Assembly: GCA_001825315.1 (NCBI GenBank)
Contig: MHVR01000009.1
Coordinates: 1 to 33,653 of the forward strand
Direction: 5' to 3'
Length of the DNA stretch: 33,653 nucleotides
Origin: Candidatus Zambryskibacteria bacterium RIFCSPHIGHO2_02_FULL_43_14
Lineage (GTDB): Bacteria > Patescibacteriota > Minisyncoccia > Phycocordibacterales > Zambryskibacteraceae
Positions 16,449-24,406 of this stretch are shown here, piece after piece (the stretch's first letter is position 1; the number at the start of each line of letters is the position of its first letter). The notes under the pieces were generated by a model. That model saw nothing but the letters and a program-made list of their open reading frames with translations, was not told the DNA's origin and made no database searches. Made by a program: the position numbers and the translations under genes.

Positions 16449-17139
16449 AGTAACCACCAGTTGGGATGACGGTGATATTTTGGATAAACGACTATCTGAT
16501 TTGTTGTCACGTTACGATGTTAAAGGAACATTCTATATCTCAAAAAACTATCGTCCAAAGCGATTACCTGACTCGGAGATCAAAGAAATTTCTAAGTGGC
16601 ATGAGATTGGTGCCCATACTCTCACTCATCCTGATCTTCGCATAGCAGGGACGGAGGAAATTCTTGGCAGTAAAGAGTGGCTCCAAAATTTACTGAATTC
16701 AGAAATCAAAATGTTTTGCTACCCCAAAGGAGTTTTCGATGATAAGGTTATTCAGACAGTGAAAGACGCAGGATTTCTAGGAGCACGTACTACCATATTA
16801 GGAGCTCTCACTTTTTCTGACTCATTTCTTATACCCACCACAATTCAAGTGTACCCGTTTCCATTTCGACCTAATTTAAGAAAATTTCTTCAACCCTACC
16901 AACAAAGAGCCCCCGCTCTAAAAAAACTTGATGTACCCATACTATCGATGTATTCATGGTTAAGCATGGCAAAAGCCACCTTTGATGTTGCCTTGCAAAA
17001 TGGTGAGGTATTTCACTTATGGGGACACTCTTGGGAAATTGAAAAATACGACATGTGGGAAGAGCTGGAAAAATTTCTTCAGTATATTAGAAATCGGAAA
17101 GATTGTACTTATCTGACAAATAGCGAACTATTGAAATAA
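16441..17139 (+). CDS. Polysaccharide deacetylase-like (NodB) protein
   Basis: Start at ATG 16441: MLKVTTSWDDGDILDKRLSDLLSRYDVKGTFYIS...WHEIGAHTLTHPDL...FCYPKG. Confidence 0.88.
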   Translation: MLKVTTSWDDGDILDKRLSDLLSRYDVKGTFYISKNYRPKRLPDSEIKEISKWHEIGAHTLTHPDLRIAGTEEILGSKEWLQNLLNSEIKMFCYPKGVFDDKVIQTVKDAGFLGARTTILGALTFSDSFLIPTTIQVYPFPFRPNLRKFLQPYQQRAPALKKLDVPILSMYSWLSMAKATFDVALQNGEVFHLWGHSWEIEKYDMWEELEKFLQYIRNRKDCTYLTNSELLK

Positions 17140-18120
17140 TATATTCCATATTCTACTAAATAAGCTCACCTTTTTAGGAACAAAAGCTTTCCCCATTTCT
17201 CTAATCTTAGTCAGCTCTTCTTTTATATTTCCTATATCTAGTCGTCTTTGAGTAATCAGTTGGTGAATATCTTTTTGTTTCCAGGAAGGTTTGGAGGAAA
17301 CTACATCCCAGTTCTCATCATATGGGTACTCTGACAATTTAATAGGATAACCTACAGAACTTTTGTAATATCGATTTATATTGAAGAAAAAACCATCAAC
17401 CATGATGTATTTATGTATAAAATTAAAATATTTCTTGATTACCTCAAAGTTCATCTCCATCATGGATCGAGTGTTGATAAATAGATCTATCTTCAAATCT
17501 TCCACTATCTTATACCAAGGTGGGACGATAATAAAATCATATGCTTCAATATCATCCCTGCTTACAAATTTGCCATTAATTTGATCACAGAGTAAAAATT
17601 TGAGATCTGGGAAATGCTTACTCAAATAATAGCTAGACAACAAGTTGGCTTCAGGAAGGTCGATGAGAATATATTTGCAATTATGTTTTGCACGAATCTT
17701 CTGGGCCAAAGAACCATAACCACCCCCAATCTCACAAATGTAATTTACTTTAGTCTTCGAGAAGACCAAAATTTCCAATTCATGCAACCATTTGATATGA
17801 AAATTCTGTCCACCATCTATAAATAAATTACCAACTTTAAAGAAAGTTTGGGAATTGCCAATATTTTTATCTGTCAGATTCGAGAGAACGTATTCTTCTC
17901 CCAATTCATTTACCAAGTCCTGAAAAATTTCCTTTTGCTCCTTGTCGGAATACTGGTCATCTAAACCTAGAGATAATTTGTTATTTCTGAAATTCTCGAG
18001 ATTCTCCGGACTATATAGATGCTTTCTCTGATCAAACTTCTTCCAGTGTTTGCTTTTCTGGATACTGTCATATTCCCCCATCGACTTTTTAAATGCCTTG
18101 AAGATATCCATAAGTCTCAT
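17128..18120 (-). CDS. Putative sugar O-methyltransferase
   Basis: VNYICEIGGGYGSLAQKIRAKHNCKYILIDLPEANLLSSYYLSKHFP; DFIIVPPWYK; family-like N-terminal architecture. Confidence 0.7.
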   Translation of the reverse strand: MRLMDIFKAFKKSMGEYDSIQKSKHWKKFDQRKHLYSPENLENFRNNKLSLGLDDQYSDKEQKEIFQDLVNELGEEYVLSNLTDKNIGNSQTFFKVGNLFIDGGQNFHIKWLHELEILVFSKTKVNYICEIGGGYGSLAQKIRAKHNCKYILIDLPEANLLSSYYLSKHFPDLKFLLCDQINGKFVSRDDIEAYDFIIVPPWYKIVEDLKIDLFINTRSMMEMNFEVIKKYFNFIHKYIMVDGFFFNINRYYKSSVGYPIKLSEYPYDENWDVVSSKPSWKQKDIHQLITQRRLDIGNIKEELTKIREMGKAFVPKKVSLFSRIWNILFQ

Positions 18121-18128
18121 TATACTAG

Positions 18129-18905
18129 ATGTCTGTGACCATACCCGAAAATCGGCCCAAAATACTAGGCGTCATCCCGGCCCGTTCAGGCTCTACTAGG
18201 ATTAAGCACAAAATGCTCGAGAGTATATTGCCGAACAAAACTCTTGTTCAGCTTACATTTGAACGCAGTAAGAAAGCAAAAATATTGGACGAACTCATCG
18301 TGACCACTGATTCTGATGAGATAGAAAAAAATGTTAGAGATGTTGGCGGTCGAGTGATTCGCTGGCCTCTGCCTCTAGCTTCTAAAAATGGGACCGAGGG
18401 CGTGGCTTTAGCACTAGAGCAGTTTAAAGACTTTACTCCAGATATCGTTGTTAATATCTGGGGAGATGAGCCACTCTATCCCCCCGAAGCTATAGACGAA
18501 TGCGTCAATCTTCTTATAAAAGATCCGGAACTTCAAGTCAGTAGTGTGGCTGATCGTATCACTGATGAAGTAATGGTCGTTGAACCAAGTATCGTCAAAG
18601 TTCTGACAGATCTCAACAACAACGTCCTATCATTCTCCAGAGCCACTGTACCATTCCCCTACAATCCTAAATCTTCTTACGATCATTACCACATCATCGG
18701 TGTTATGGCTATGCGACTTGAATTCCTTCATAAATTTCTCAAACTCCCTCAAACCCCGCTTGAACTACGCGAAGGGATAGAACAATTCCGCATCCTCGAG
18801 CACGGATTCCGCATGGGTATTGTTAAGGGTAATTATCGCAACTTAGGAGTTAACACTCCAGAGGAACTAGAAAAAGTGCGCGCTATAGTAGCTGGCCGAA
18901 CTTAA
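18129..18905 (+). CDS. KdsB-like CMP-3-deoxy-ulosonate cytidylyltransferase
   Basis: ILGVIPARSGSTRIKHKML, VVNIWGDEPLYPPEAI, IVKVLTDLNNNVLSFSRATVPFPYN, PLELREGIEQFRILEHGFRMGI, GVNTPEELEKV: KdsB family motifs in order. Confidence 0.88.
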   Translation: MSVTIPENRPKILGVIPARSGSTRIKHKMLESILPNKTLVQLTFERSKKAKILDELIVTTDSDEIEKNVRDVGGRVIRWPLPLASKNGTEGVALALEQFKDFTPDIVVNIWGDEPLYPPEAIDECVNLLIKDPELQVSSVADRITDEVMVVEPSIVKVLTDLNNNVLSFSRATVPFPYNPKSSYDHYHIIGVMAMRLEFLHKFLKLPQTPLELREGIEQFRILEHGFRMGIVKGNYRNLGVNTPEELEKVRAIVAGRT

Positions 18906-18919
18906 AGAAAGCCGAATAC

Positions 18920-18947
18920 TTGACTTATTTTATATATGTGATAGGAT
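18920..18947 (+). promoter_or_regulatory. Candidate sigma70-type promoter for 18987..19991
   Basis: TTGACT (18920) - 16 nt - TAGGAT (18942..18947); SD-like gaagggagg at 18973..18981. Confidence 0.45.
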
Positions 18948-18986
18948 TAGGTTGAAATTGAACTTATGGTCTGAAGGGAGGCCCAG

Positions 18987-19991
18987 ATGCGAGGTATTGT
19001 GCTTGTTGCTGCGGATTTCGCCCCCAGCACAGCACTGGGGATGGTGGCTGAAGAATTGCGGAGTAGAGGCGAATCCGCCACCTTCATCTCCGGAAAAGGA
19101 GAGATCGTCTTGCCGGAAGACACGACTGTCGTCATAGCCGGCATGGCCCACAGTCCAGAGATGGCTCAAGGAGAGCTTGGGGCTCTGCGACAAGCCGTCC
19201 GCAAGGGAATACCTATTGGACTCTACGCGGACACATTCGACTGCGCAGGCAGAGAGTGGTTCGCGGAAGCGAGGAAGAACACCCAGTTTCTCATCGTCCC
19301 AACTGAAAAGGAGAAGACGAAAGCACTGGAACTCTTCCCTCGTGCTAACATCGTGGCGACTGGGAACCCGCTCTGGGAAGCAAGTGTTTTCCCAGAGTCC
19401 ACCCGAGCAGAGGTACGCAAGAGAATTAGTATGACCGAGGATCAGATTGTCATCTTCTGCCCTCTCCGCAAGGAGAGCCACATCAATCGCGAACATCTCT
19501 GGTTGGTCAGACAGGCTCTCGAGAGGATCGACAACGAAAAGATCCTCGTGGTGGTAACGGGACATCCGGGCGACGAGACCTACAAGGAGAACCCGGACGC
19601 CTATCGCCCACTTTTCCCAGCCAACGCAATTCAGCTTGTCGGCACGACGCTGGTCAAGGAGTTGCTACCCGGGACGGATGTCGTGATCGGCGCCGGCTCT
19701 GGTGCCGGCATCGATGCCATCTACCAGCGAGTGCCTGTCATCGACGTGATGACAGAGTTGGTGCTCAACGAGGTTGAGCGTCTGCATCGCCGGCGTGTCT
19801 GGCAACCAGTCGAGGATGGATCCTCGATCGGCATCAAAAACGTCGAGGAACTCGTTTCAGCTCTTGAGCAAGTAACCTCCGGCGCTGGGAAGGACAGGCT
19901 ACTCGCGGCGCAAGAGAAAGCGTATCCGCGACCGACTCACCCCAAGCAAGCAGTGCACGCAATGGTGGCTGAAATCCAGGAATGGATCTAG
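18987..19991 (+). CDS. GT-B-fold-like protein (glycosyltransferase / epimerase-like), high-GC insert
   Basis: MRGIVLVAADFAPSTALGMVAEELRSRGES...IVATGNPLWEASVFP...VIFCPLRKESHINREHLWLVRQAL...VVVTGHPGDE...LLPGTDVVIGAGSGAGIDAIYQRVPVIDV: two Rossmann-like halves. Clear SD gaagggagg before ATG. Confidence 0.65.
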   Translation: MRGIVLVAADFAPSTALGMVAEELRSRGESATFISGKGEIVLPEDTTVVIAGMAHSPEMAQGELGALRQAVRKGIPIGLYADTFDCAGREWFAEARKNTQFLIVPTEKEKTKALELFPRANIVATGNPLWEASVFPESTRAEVRKRISMTEDQIVIFCPLRKESHINREHLWLVRQALERIDNEKILVVVTGHPGDETYKENPDAYRPLFPANAIQLVGTTLVKELLPGTDVVIGAGSGAGIDAIYQRVPVIDVMTELVLNEVERLHRRRVWQPVEDGSSIGIKNVEELVSALEQVTSGAGKDRLLAAQEKAYPRPTHPKQAVHAMVAEIQEWI

Positions 19992-20000
19992 GCCGCCCGA

Positions 20001-20036
20001 GGGCGCCCCGACCTAACAAGGTCGTGGGCGCCTTCT
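20001..20036 (+). terminator. Intrinsic terminator after 18987..19991
   Basis: ggcgccccgacc-taacaa-ggtcgtgggcgcc (one bulge) followed by ttcttt; adjacent to the stop of the convergent gene at 20037. Confidence 0.8.
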
Positions 20037-20876
20037 TTAATTAAATTTTTTGCCAATTACCTCGGCAATCCCCTTCAACTTAACTATTAAAATTTCTAAA
20101 TCTTCCGGCGAGAGTGCTTGGGAACCATCACAGAGAGCCTGCGCTGGATTGTCATGCACCTCCACGATAATTCCGTCCGCGCCCACAGCACAAGCGGCAA
20201 GCGCCAGCGCCGGTACAATATCACTCTGTCCCGTCGCGTGACTAGGATCAACGATGACCGGCAAATGTGTTAATTTTTTGAGTATCGGTACCGCAGAAAT
20301 ATCAAGTGTGGCTCGAGTAGTGTCTTCAAATGTCCTGATACCTCGCTCACAAAGAATAACGTCTTTATTTCCGCCCTTAAGAATATATTCGGCAGCCCCC
20401 AATAATTCATCGATCTTTGCCCCCACACCTCGTTTTAAAAGCACTGGCTTTCTTATAAGACCAAGTTCCTTGAGTAGGGTAAAATTCTGCATATTCCGCG
20501 CGCCAACCTGAAGAATATCTACGTGCTCTAGCATTTGCGGAATATACCTTACATCCATAATCTCCGAAACTACTGGCATATTTAGTTCTTCTGAAATCTC
20601 TTTCAGATACTTTAATCCTTCTTCTTCTAACCCTTGAAAACTATAAGGCGAAGTTCTGGGCTTATAAGCTCCCCCGCGCAATATTTTTGCTCCTGCCTTA
20701 TGTACTGCTTCTGCAATACTCTTCAGTTGATTTCTGCTCTCGACAGCGCATGGGCCAGCCATGATAGTGAAATTATCACCACCTATTGTCACACCACTTA
20801 CTTTTATCCGAGTAGCTTGGGTCATAGAAGTATGCGCCACAAGTGGATATGGGGTGGTCTTTGTTTCTTTATTCAT
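20037..20876 (-). CDS. aroF: 3-deoxy-7-phosphoheptulonate (DAHP) synthase, AroA-beta/AroF (Bacillus/Thermotoga-like) type
   Basis: MAGPCAVESRNQL, ILRGGAYKPRTSPYSFQGLEEEGLK, LQVGARNMQNFTLLKELG, VILCERGIRTFEDTTRATLDISAVPILKKLTHLPVIVDPSHATG, IIVEVHDNPAQALCDGSQAL: DAHPS rather than KdsA. Confidence 0.93.
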   Translation of the reverse strand: MNKETKTTPYPLVAHTSMTQATRIKVSGVTIGGDNFTIMAGPCAVESRNQLKSIAEAVHKAGAKILRGGAYKPRTSPYSFQGLEEEGLKYLKEISEELNMPVVSEIMDVRYIPQMLEHVDILQVGARNMQNFTLLKELGLIRKPVLLKRGVGAKIDELLGAAEYILKGGNKDVILCERGIRTFEDTTRATLDISAVPILKKLTHLPVIVDPSHATGQSDIVPALALAACAVGADGIIVEVHDNPAQALCDGSQALSPEDLEILIVKLKGIAEVIGKKFN

Positions 20877-20888
20877 GTAATAGAGACA

Positions 20889-22568
20889 TCATAACAACAA
20901 TTCTTCTAACTTATCAACAACCCATTTACTGCCGTTTTTGTACGGGTCGCCGAAATATCGTTCTTGTAAATCCTTAAGAGTATCTACTGATACGGTTCTC
21001 ACACTTTTTATCTTCTGTATAAATTCATCGGGATTCTCGGCGAAGAAAGAGTGCTCCTTATCGTAATCCTTAAGATCGAAATAGTCCCCCCACTTAACAG
21101 TATTAAAGAAAATGGGAACCTTGAGTTTAAAGAGACCCTCGAGAACAACAGTACTGTGAGCGCCGACAACTACATCATTTACCCCAATCGCCTCCTGTAA
21201 TCCACTTTCTACAATTTTTATATCATCCCGTTTCAGGAAGTCGGGTCTATGTTCCAAGAGCCAATCTTTGAATCCATCTCGATACTGACGAAATGTAATA
21301 GAGAGTTTGATATCAGATCGATCAAGTAATGTTTCAAGATAAGGCATCACCTCTCTCGGTAAGGCCGGCTGTTCCGAGACAAAAAGTACTTTAATAGGTT
21401 CTTGGTCATTGATCGTTGGTCGTTGGTCATTGGCAAGTTTTTCCAGCGGTCGCATAGGGCCGGAAACATAGAGCTGTTCTGGACGATAGGCTTTGCCATT
21501 TTTTATGTAATATTCTTTCCACCATTCGCTCCAAACACCATACTTATCAAGCGTTAATGATTTTTCACCGTCAAAACCGGGTAAGAAATCGTAGACATTG
21601 TAATATCGAGAGGCGACCCCGTGGAGAATACCAACTGTCGGTATATTGTTCAGTTTACAACCAAGAACCGCGTGGAAATTACGGTCTAGAGCCGCCGTAA
21701 ATAATCCTGCTCTGACACCGATAGTATGTAAAATCCATTTCATAATCCGTATTGCCCATATATCATCATAAACAGTCTTTAGGTAATGGGTTGCGACAAG
21801 AAATTGAAACTTGCCCTCTGGATCTTGTCGAGAAGCAGAAAAACGAGGTTTGTCCGAAAAGACAGCAAGAAACTTCCCTAAAAAAGCCACAGCTTCAGAG
21901 TAGATTACTGGACGCTTTCGGATAAATACATGTTGCAATACTTTTTTCCAAGACTCCAAACTCCTGATAAATTCAACAAAAGGAATTTTTCTTTGTCGCA
22001 ATTCTTGGTAGACAAACTTCATCCTAGCATCATAGTCCTGTGACTTTTCGAACTTATCGCCAATAAATACCATCATTCGTCGCTTGCGTACCATTAAAAT
22101 AGGTATACAAAGAATGGTAATAAAAATTTGAAGAAGAATACCAAAAGGAAGCGACGCCGAAGTTTTAAATACCGGCTCACGAAGTATATTTATCGTAGAG
22201 CCATACGCTTCAAGATAATAAGAAAAAAGACTTTTAAACGGAGGCTTGTAGAAAGTCACACTATGAAAATTCTTTAGATATGTAAGTAATTTCTTGTATT
22301 GTGCATAAGGCAAACCAAAGTAGGTGAAGAGACTACTGTAGTATAGCCACCATAACTCGAAACCTTCATAGGTAAATGATTTTACCAGACGCGTGCCATC
22401 TTGGAGTCTGGTATGAGAAAGTTTTTCTGTGAAAGCACTGGCTTCATAAATGCTTCCCAATTCTATAAATTTCTGAAGCTCGGCACCAGAAAGGACAGTG
22501 CCATATTGACTTAAGTCCTCTTTCGGCAGTTCGTCGCCAAAAACTACTAGAATTGATCTTTTCCCCAT
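20889..22568 (-). CDS. Putative GT-B glycosyltransferase of the capsule/sialic-KDO-transferase-like kind
   Basis: 559 aa soluble protein; C-terminal VLFVSEQPALPREVMPYLETLLDR...VVVGAHSTVVLEGLFKLKVPIFFNTVKW and VGILHGVASRYYN. Exact family not identified. Confidence 0.6.
   Translation of the reverse strand: MGKRSILVVFGDELPKEDLSQYGTVLSGAELQKFIELGSIYEASAFTEKLSHTRLQDGTRLVKSFTYEGFELWWLYYSSLFTYFGLPYAQYKKLLTYLKNFHSVTFYKPPFKSLFSYYLEAYGSTINILREPVFKTSASLPFGILLQIFITILCIPILMVRKRRMMVFIGDKFEKSQDYDARMKFVYQELRQRKIPFVEFIRSLESWKKVLQHVFIRKRPVIYSEAVAFLGKFLAVFSDKPRFSASRQDPEGKFQFLVATHYLKTVYDDIWAIRIMKWILHTIGVRAGLFTAALDRNFHAVLGCKLNNIPTVGILHGVASRYYNVYDFLPGFDGEKSLTLDKYGVWSEWWKEYYIKNGKAYRPEQLYVSGPMRPLEKLANDQRPTINDQEPIKVLFVSEQPALPREVMPYLETLLDRSDIKLSITFRQYRDGFKDWLLEHRPDFLKRDDIKIVESGLQEAIGVNDVVVGAHSTVVLEGLFKLKVPIFFNTVKWGDYFDLKDYDKEHSFFAENPDEFIQKIKSVRTVSVDTLKDLQERYFGDPYKNGSKWVVDKLEELLL
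21402..21433. repeat. Imperfect heptanucleotide tandem repeat inside 20889..22568
   Basis: TTGGTCA TTGATCG TTGGTCG TTGGTCA TTGG; encodes ANDQRPTINDQE on the minus strand. Confidence 0.8.
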
Positions 22569-22596
22569 TTTGATTGGATCATATTATCACAGACAT

Positions 22597-22641
22597 AAAA
22601 ATTTGACAGATCTCAATAATAATGTACTATCATCTCCCAGA
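22597..22641 (+). pseudogene. Relic fragment of a kdsB-like gene, overlapping a candidate promoter for the kdsC-like gene
   Basis: AAAAATTTGACAGATCTCAATAATAATGTACTATCATCTCCCAGA versus kdsB 18597..18641: 35 of 45 identical without gaps, many differences at third codon positions (AAT/AAC x3, GTA/GTC, TTG/CTG). Contains TTGACA (22603) - 16 nt - TACTAT (22625). Confidence 0.65.
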
Positions 22642-22678
22642 ACATAACACCTTTCCCTGGCCCAAGAAGGAGGCTTTT

Positions 22679-23233
22679 GTGTACCAAAACTTGAACCCCG
22701 AGCGACGAGAGAAGTTGTCAAATATACTGCTCGTGGTGACGGACGTTGATGGCGTCCACACCAATGACACAGTTCTGCTCGGCATAGGTCCCAACGGCGA
22801 GCGATTCGAGATGTACCGATTCATCACGTGCGATGGAATCGTCATCAAGGAGTGCTTGAGGCACAACATCCAAGTCGTTCTCATCAGCGGGCGCAAGGCC
22901 CCTGCAGTGAAGCAACGAGCAGCCGACCTTGGCGCACAGTGTCTACAAGGCATCGAGGACAAGGTCAAGGCCGTCAGAGAAGTTTTAGACAAACTGGGAC
23001 TAGAATGGGAACATGTCCTGTTTGTCGGAAACGATATTCAGGATCTTTCACTCATCCGCAAGGCCGGATTCTCCGCGGCCCCGAGAGATGCGGCGCCGGA
23101 AGTCAGATCAGAGGCTGACTATGTCACCAAGAAGAAGGGTGGCAAGGGCGTTGTGCGGGAGGTGTTGCAGATGCTACTCGAGGCCCAAGGTCATTGGGAA
23201 ACCATCTTGACCAGAGAGAGAACCTTGGGGTAA
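22679..23233 (+). CDS. KdsC-like HAD phosphatase (3-deoxy-ulosonate-phosphate phosphatase family)
   Basis: VVTDVDGVHTND, FITCDGIVIKECLRHNIQVVLISGRKAPAVKQRAADLG, LQGIEDKVKAVREVLDKLG, VLFVGNDIQDLSLIRKAGFSAAPRDA, VRSEADYVTKKKGGKGVVREVLQMLLEAQ. Start reassigned from 22622 to GTG 22679 because aagaaggagg lies just upstream. Confidence 0.88.
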   Translation: MYQNLNPERREKLSNILLVVTDVDGVHTNDTVLLGIGPNGERFEMYRFITCDGIVIKECLRHNIQVVLISGRKAPAVKQRAADLGAQCLQGIEDKVKAVREVLDKLGLEWEHVLFVGNDIQDLSLIRKAGFSAAPRDAAPEVRSEADYVTKKKGGKGVVREVLQMLLEAQGHWETILTRERTLG

Positions 23234-23254
23234 AGGGGTAAAACCAGAGACACA

Positions 23255-23290
23255 TGCGCAAGTTGCCTACGGGCAACTTGCGCAGTTTTT
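23255..23290 (+). terminator. Strong intrinsic terminator: 13-bp perfect stem, TACG loop
   Basis: TGCGCAAGTTGCC-TACG-GGCAACTTGCGCA then GTTTTT; follows the kdsC-like gene and overlaps the 3' end of 23267..24406. Confidence 0.9.
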
Positions 23291-24406
23291 GTAATAAAAT
23301 AAATATTGTTTTACTTTCTCGTCTAAGTTAAATTGAGTTTTTACTCTCTCACGCCCAGCTCTGCCAAATTCCTCCGCTTTGTCAGGATTTTTTAACAAAT
23401 CAATAATTTTCTCCGCAAGCTCGTCTGTTTTGAAAGGATCAATAATATAACCGGTGACTCCATCTTCGATTATTTCCTTAGCACCACCATAAGGAGTCGA
23501 GATTACGGGTCTACCGAGAGCCATCGCTTCAATGACTATTCTGGGAAAAGCATCGAAACAAACCGAAGGGACCAGCACGAGATTTGAGTCGGCATAAGCT
23601 TGTTTCATCTCTTCCCTATTTAACCACTTGCCGCCTGTGCCAGCTGTCCTAAGCTCGGCTTCGGACATTTCTTGCTTAACTATCTCAAAGGATTTCTCTA
23701 CAACCCCTGCTCCCTTCGCATCATTCAACCTTCCAGCGAAGAAAATTGTCTTTTTATTATGCTCTCTAGAAGACAGAGAGTACTCTCGTAAATCAATACC
23801 CGTGTGAATCACTTCGACATTTGTAATACCATTTTGCTCTAATGCTTTCTTTAAAGCATAGCTGACGGCAAATTTTTGATCCACATATCCAAGATAATAC
23901 TTAACGATGAGATTTCTGAAAGGGTTCCATCTTAGCTTGGCTTGTTTTAGATGATCAAGCCATGTCACCTTAGCATCAAGACTTTCGAGATACTTTCTTG
24001 TCATGAGTTTGCCAAAACTAAAACTCATTGCATCTCTAAAAGTGATTACGACTTTGGCATATTTCTTTGCAATCTTCAAAGAACGGTACGAGAGATAATG
24101 ATGAATGTTATTGGCGTGGACTATGTCCGGCTTAACTCTTTTTAATATATCTTCTAACTTCAAAACTACCGGTCTGTTGTACAAACTCACATACGCGCGC
24201 CATCTCGCCGGATAGTCACTGGCAATTTTAAAGATTTTGAGACTGTCATAATTTTGCTCTCCAGCCTCGCTTTCTTTTCGACATGTGGTAATAACAAAAA
24301 CTTCGTGGCCAGCTTTTTTCATTCCGATGGCTAATTCGTAGGTAGAAATTCCCGCTCCCCCAAAACTTGCCGGCGGAAAATCATCTGATAAAAATAAGAT
24401 TTTCAT
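23267..24406 (-). CDS. Glycosyltransferase family 4 protein
   Basis: MKILFLSDDFPPASFGGAGISTYELAIGMKKAGHEVFVIT, FFAGRLNDAKGAGVVEKSFEIV, NLVLVPSVCFDAFPRIVIEAMALGRPVISTPYGGAKEII. Confidence 0.95.
   Translation of the reverse strand: MKILFLSDDFPPASFGGAGISTYELAIGMKKAGHEVFVITTCRKESEAGEQNYDSLKIFKIASDYPARWRAYVSLYNRPVVLKLEDILKRVKPDIVHANNIHHYLSYRSLKIAKKYAKVVITFRDAMSFSFGKLMTRKYLESLDAKVTWLDHLKQAKLRWNPFRNLIVKYYLGYVDQKFAVSYALKKALEQNGITNVEVIHTGIDLREYSLSSREHNKKTIFFAGRLNDAKGAGVVEKSFEIVKQEMSEAELRTAGTGGKWLNREEMKQAYADSNLVLVPSVCFDAFPRIVIEAMALGRPVISTPYGGAKEIIEDGVTGYIIDPFKTDELAEKIIDLLKNPDKAEEFGRAGRERVKTQFNLDEKVKQYLFYYKNCASCP

Noticed and set aside
18930-19565. 211-aa minus-strand ORF overlapping 18987..19991
   Set aside because: High-GC sequence often has long antisense frames; the plus-strand ORF has an SD, promoter, terminator and Rossmann-like motifs.
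20037-20876. Assigning the DAHP synthase as KdsA
   Set aside because: Motifs GPCAVES, ILRGGAYKPRTSPYSFQG, LQVGARNMQNF and CERGIRTFE match AroA-beta type DAHP synthase; KdsA-specific motifs are not seen.
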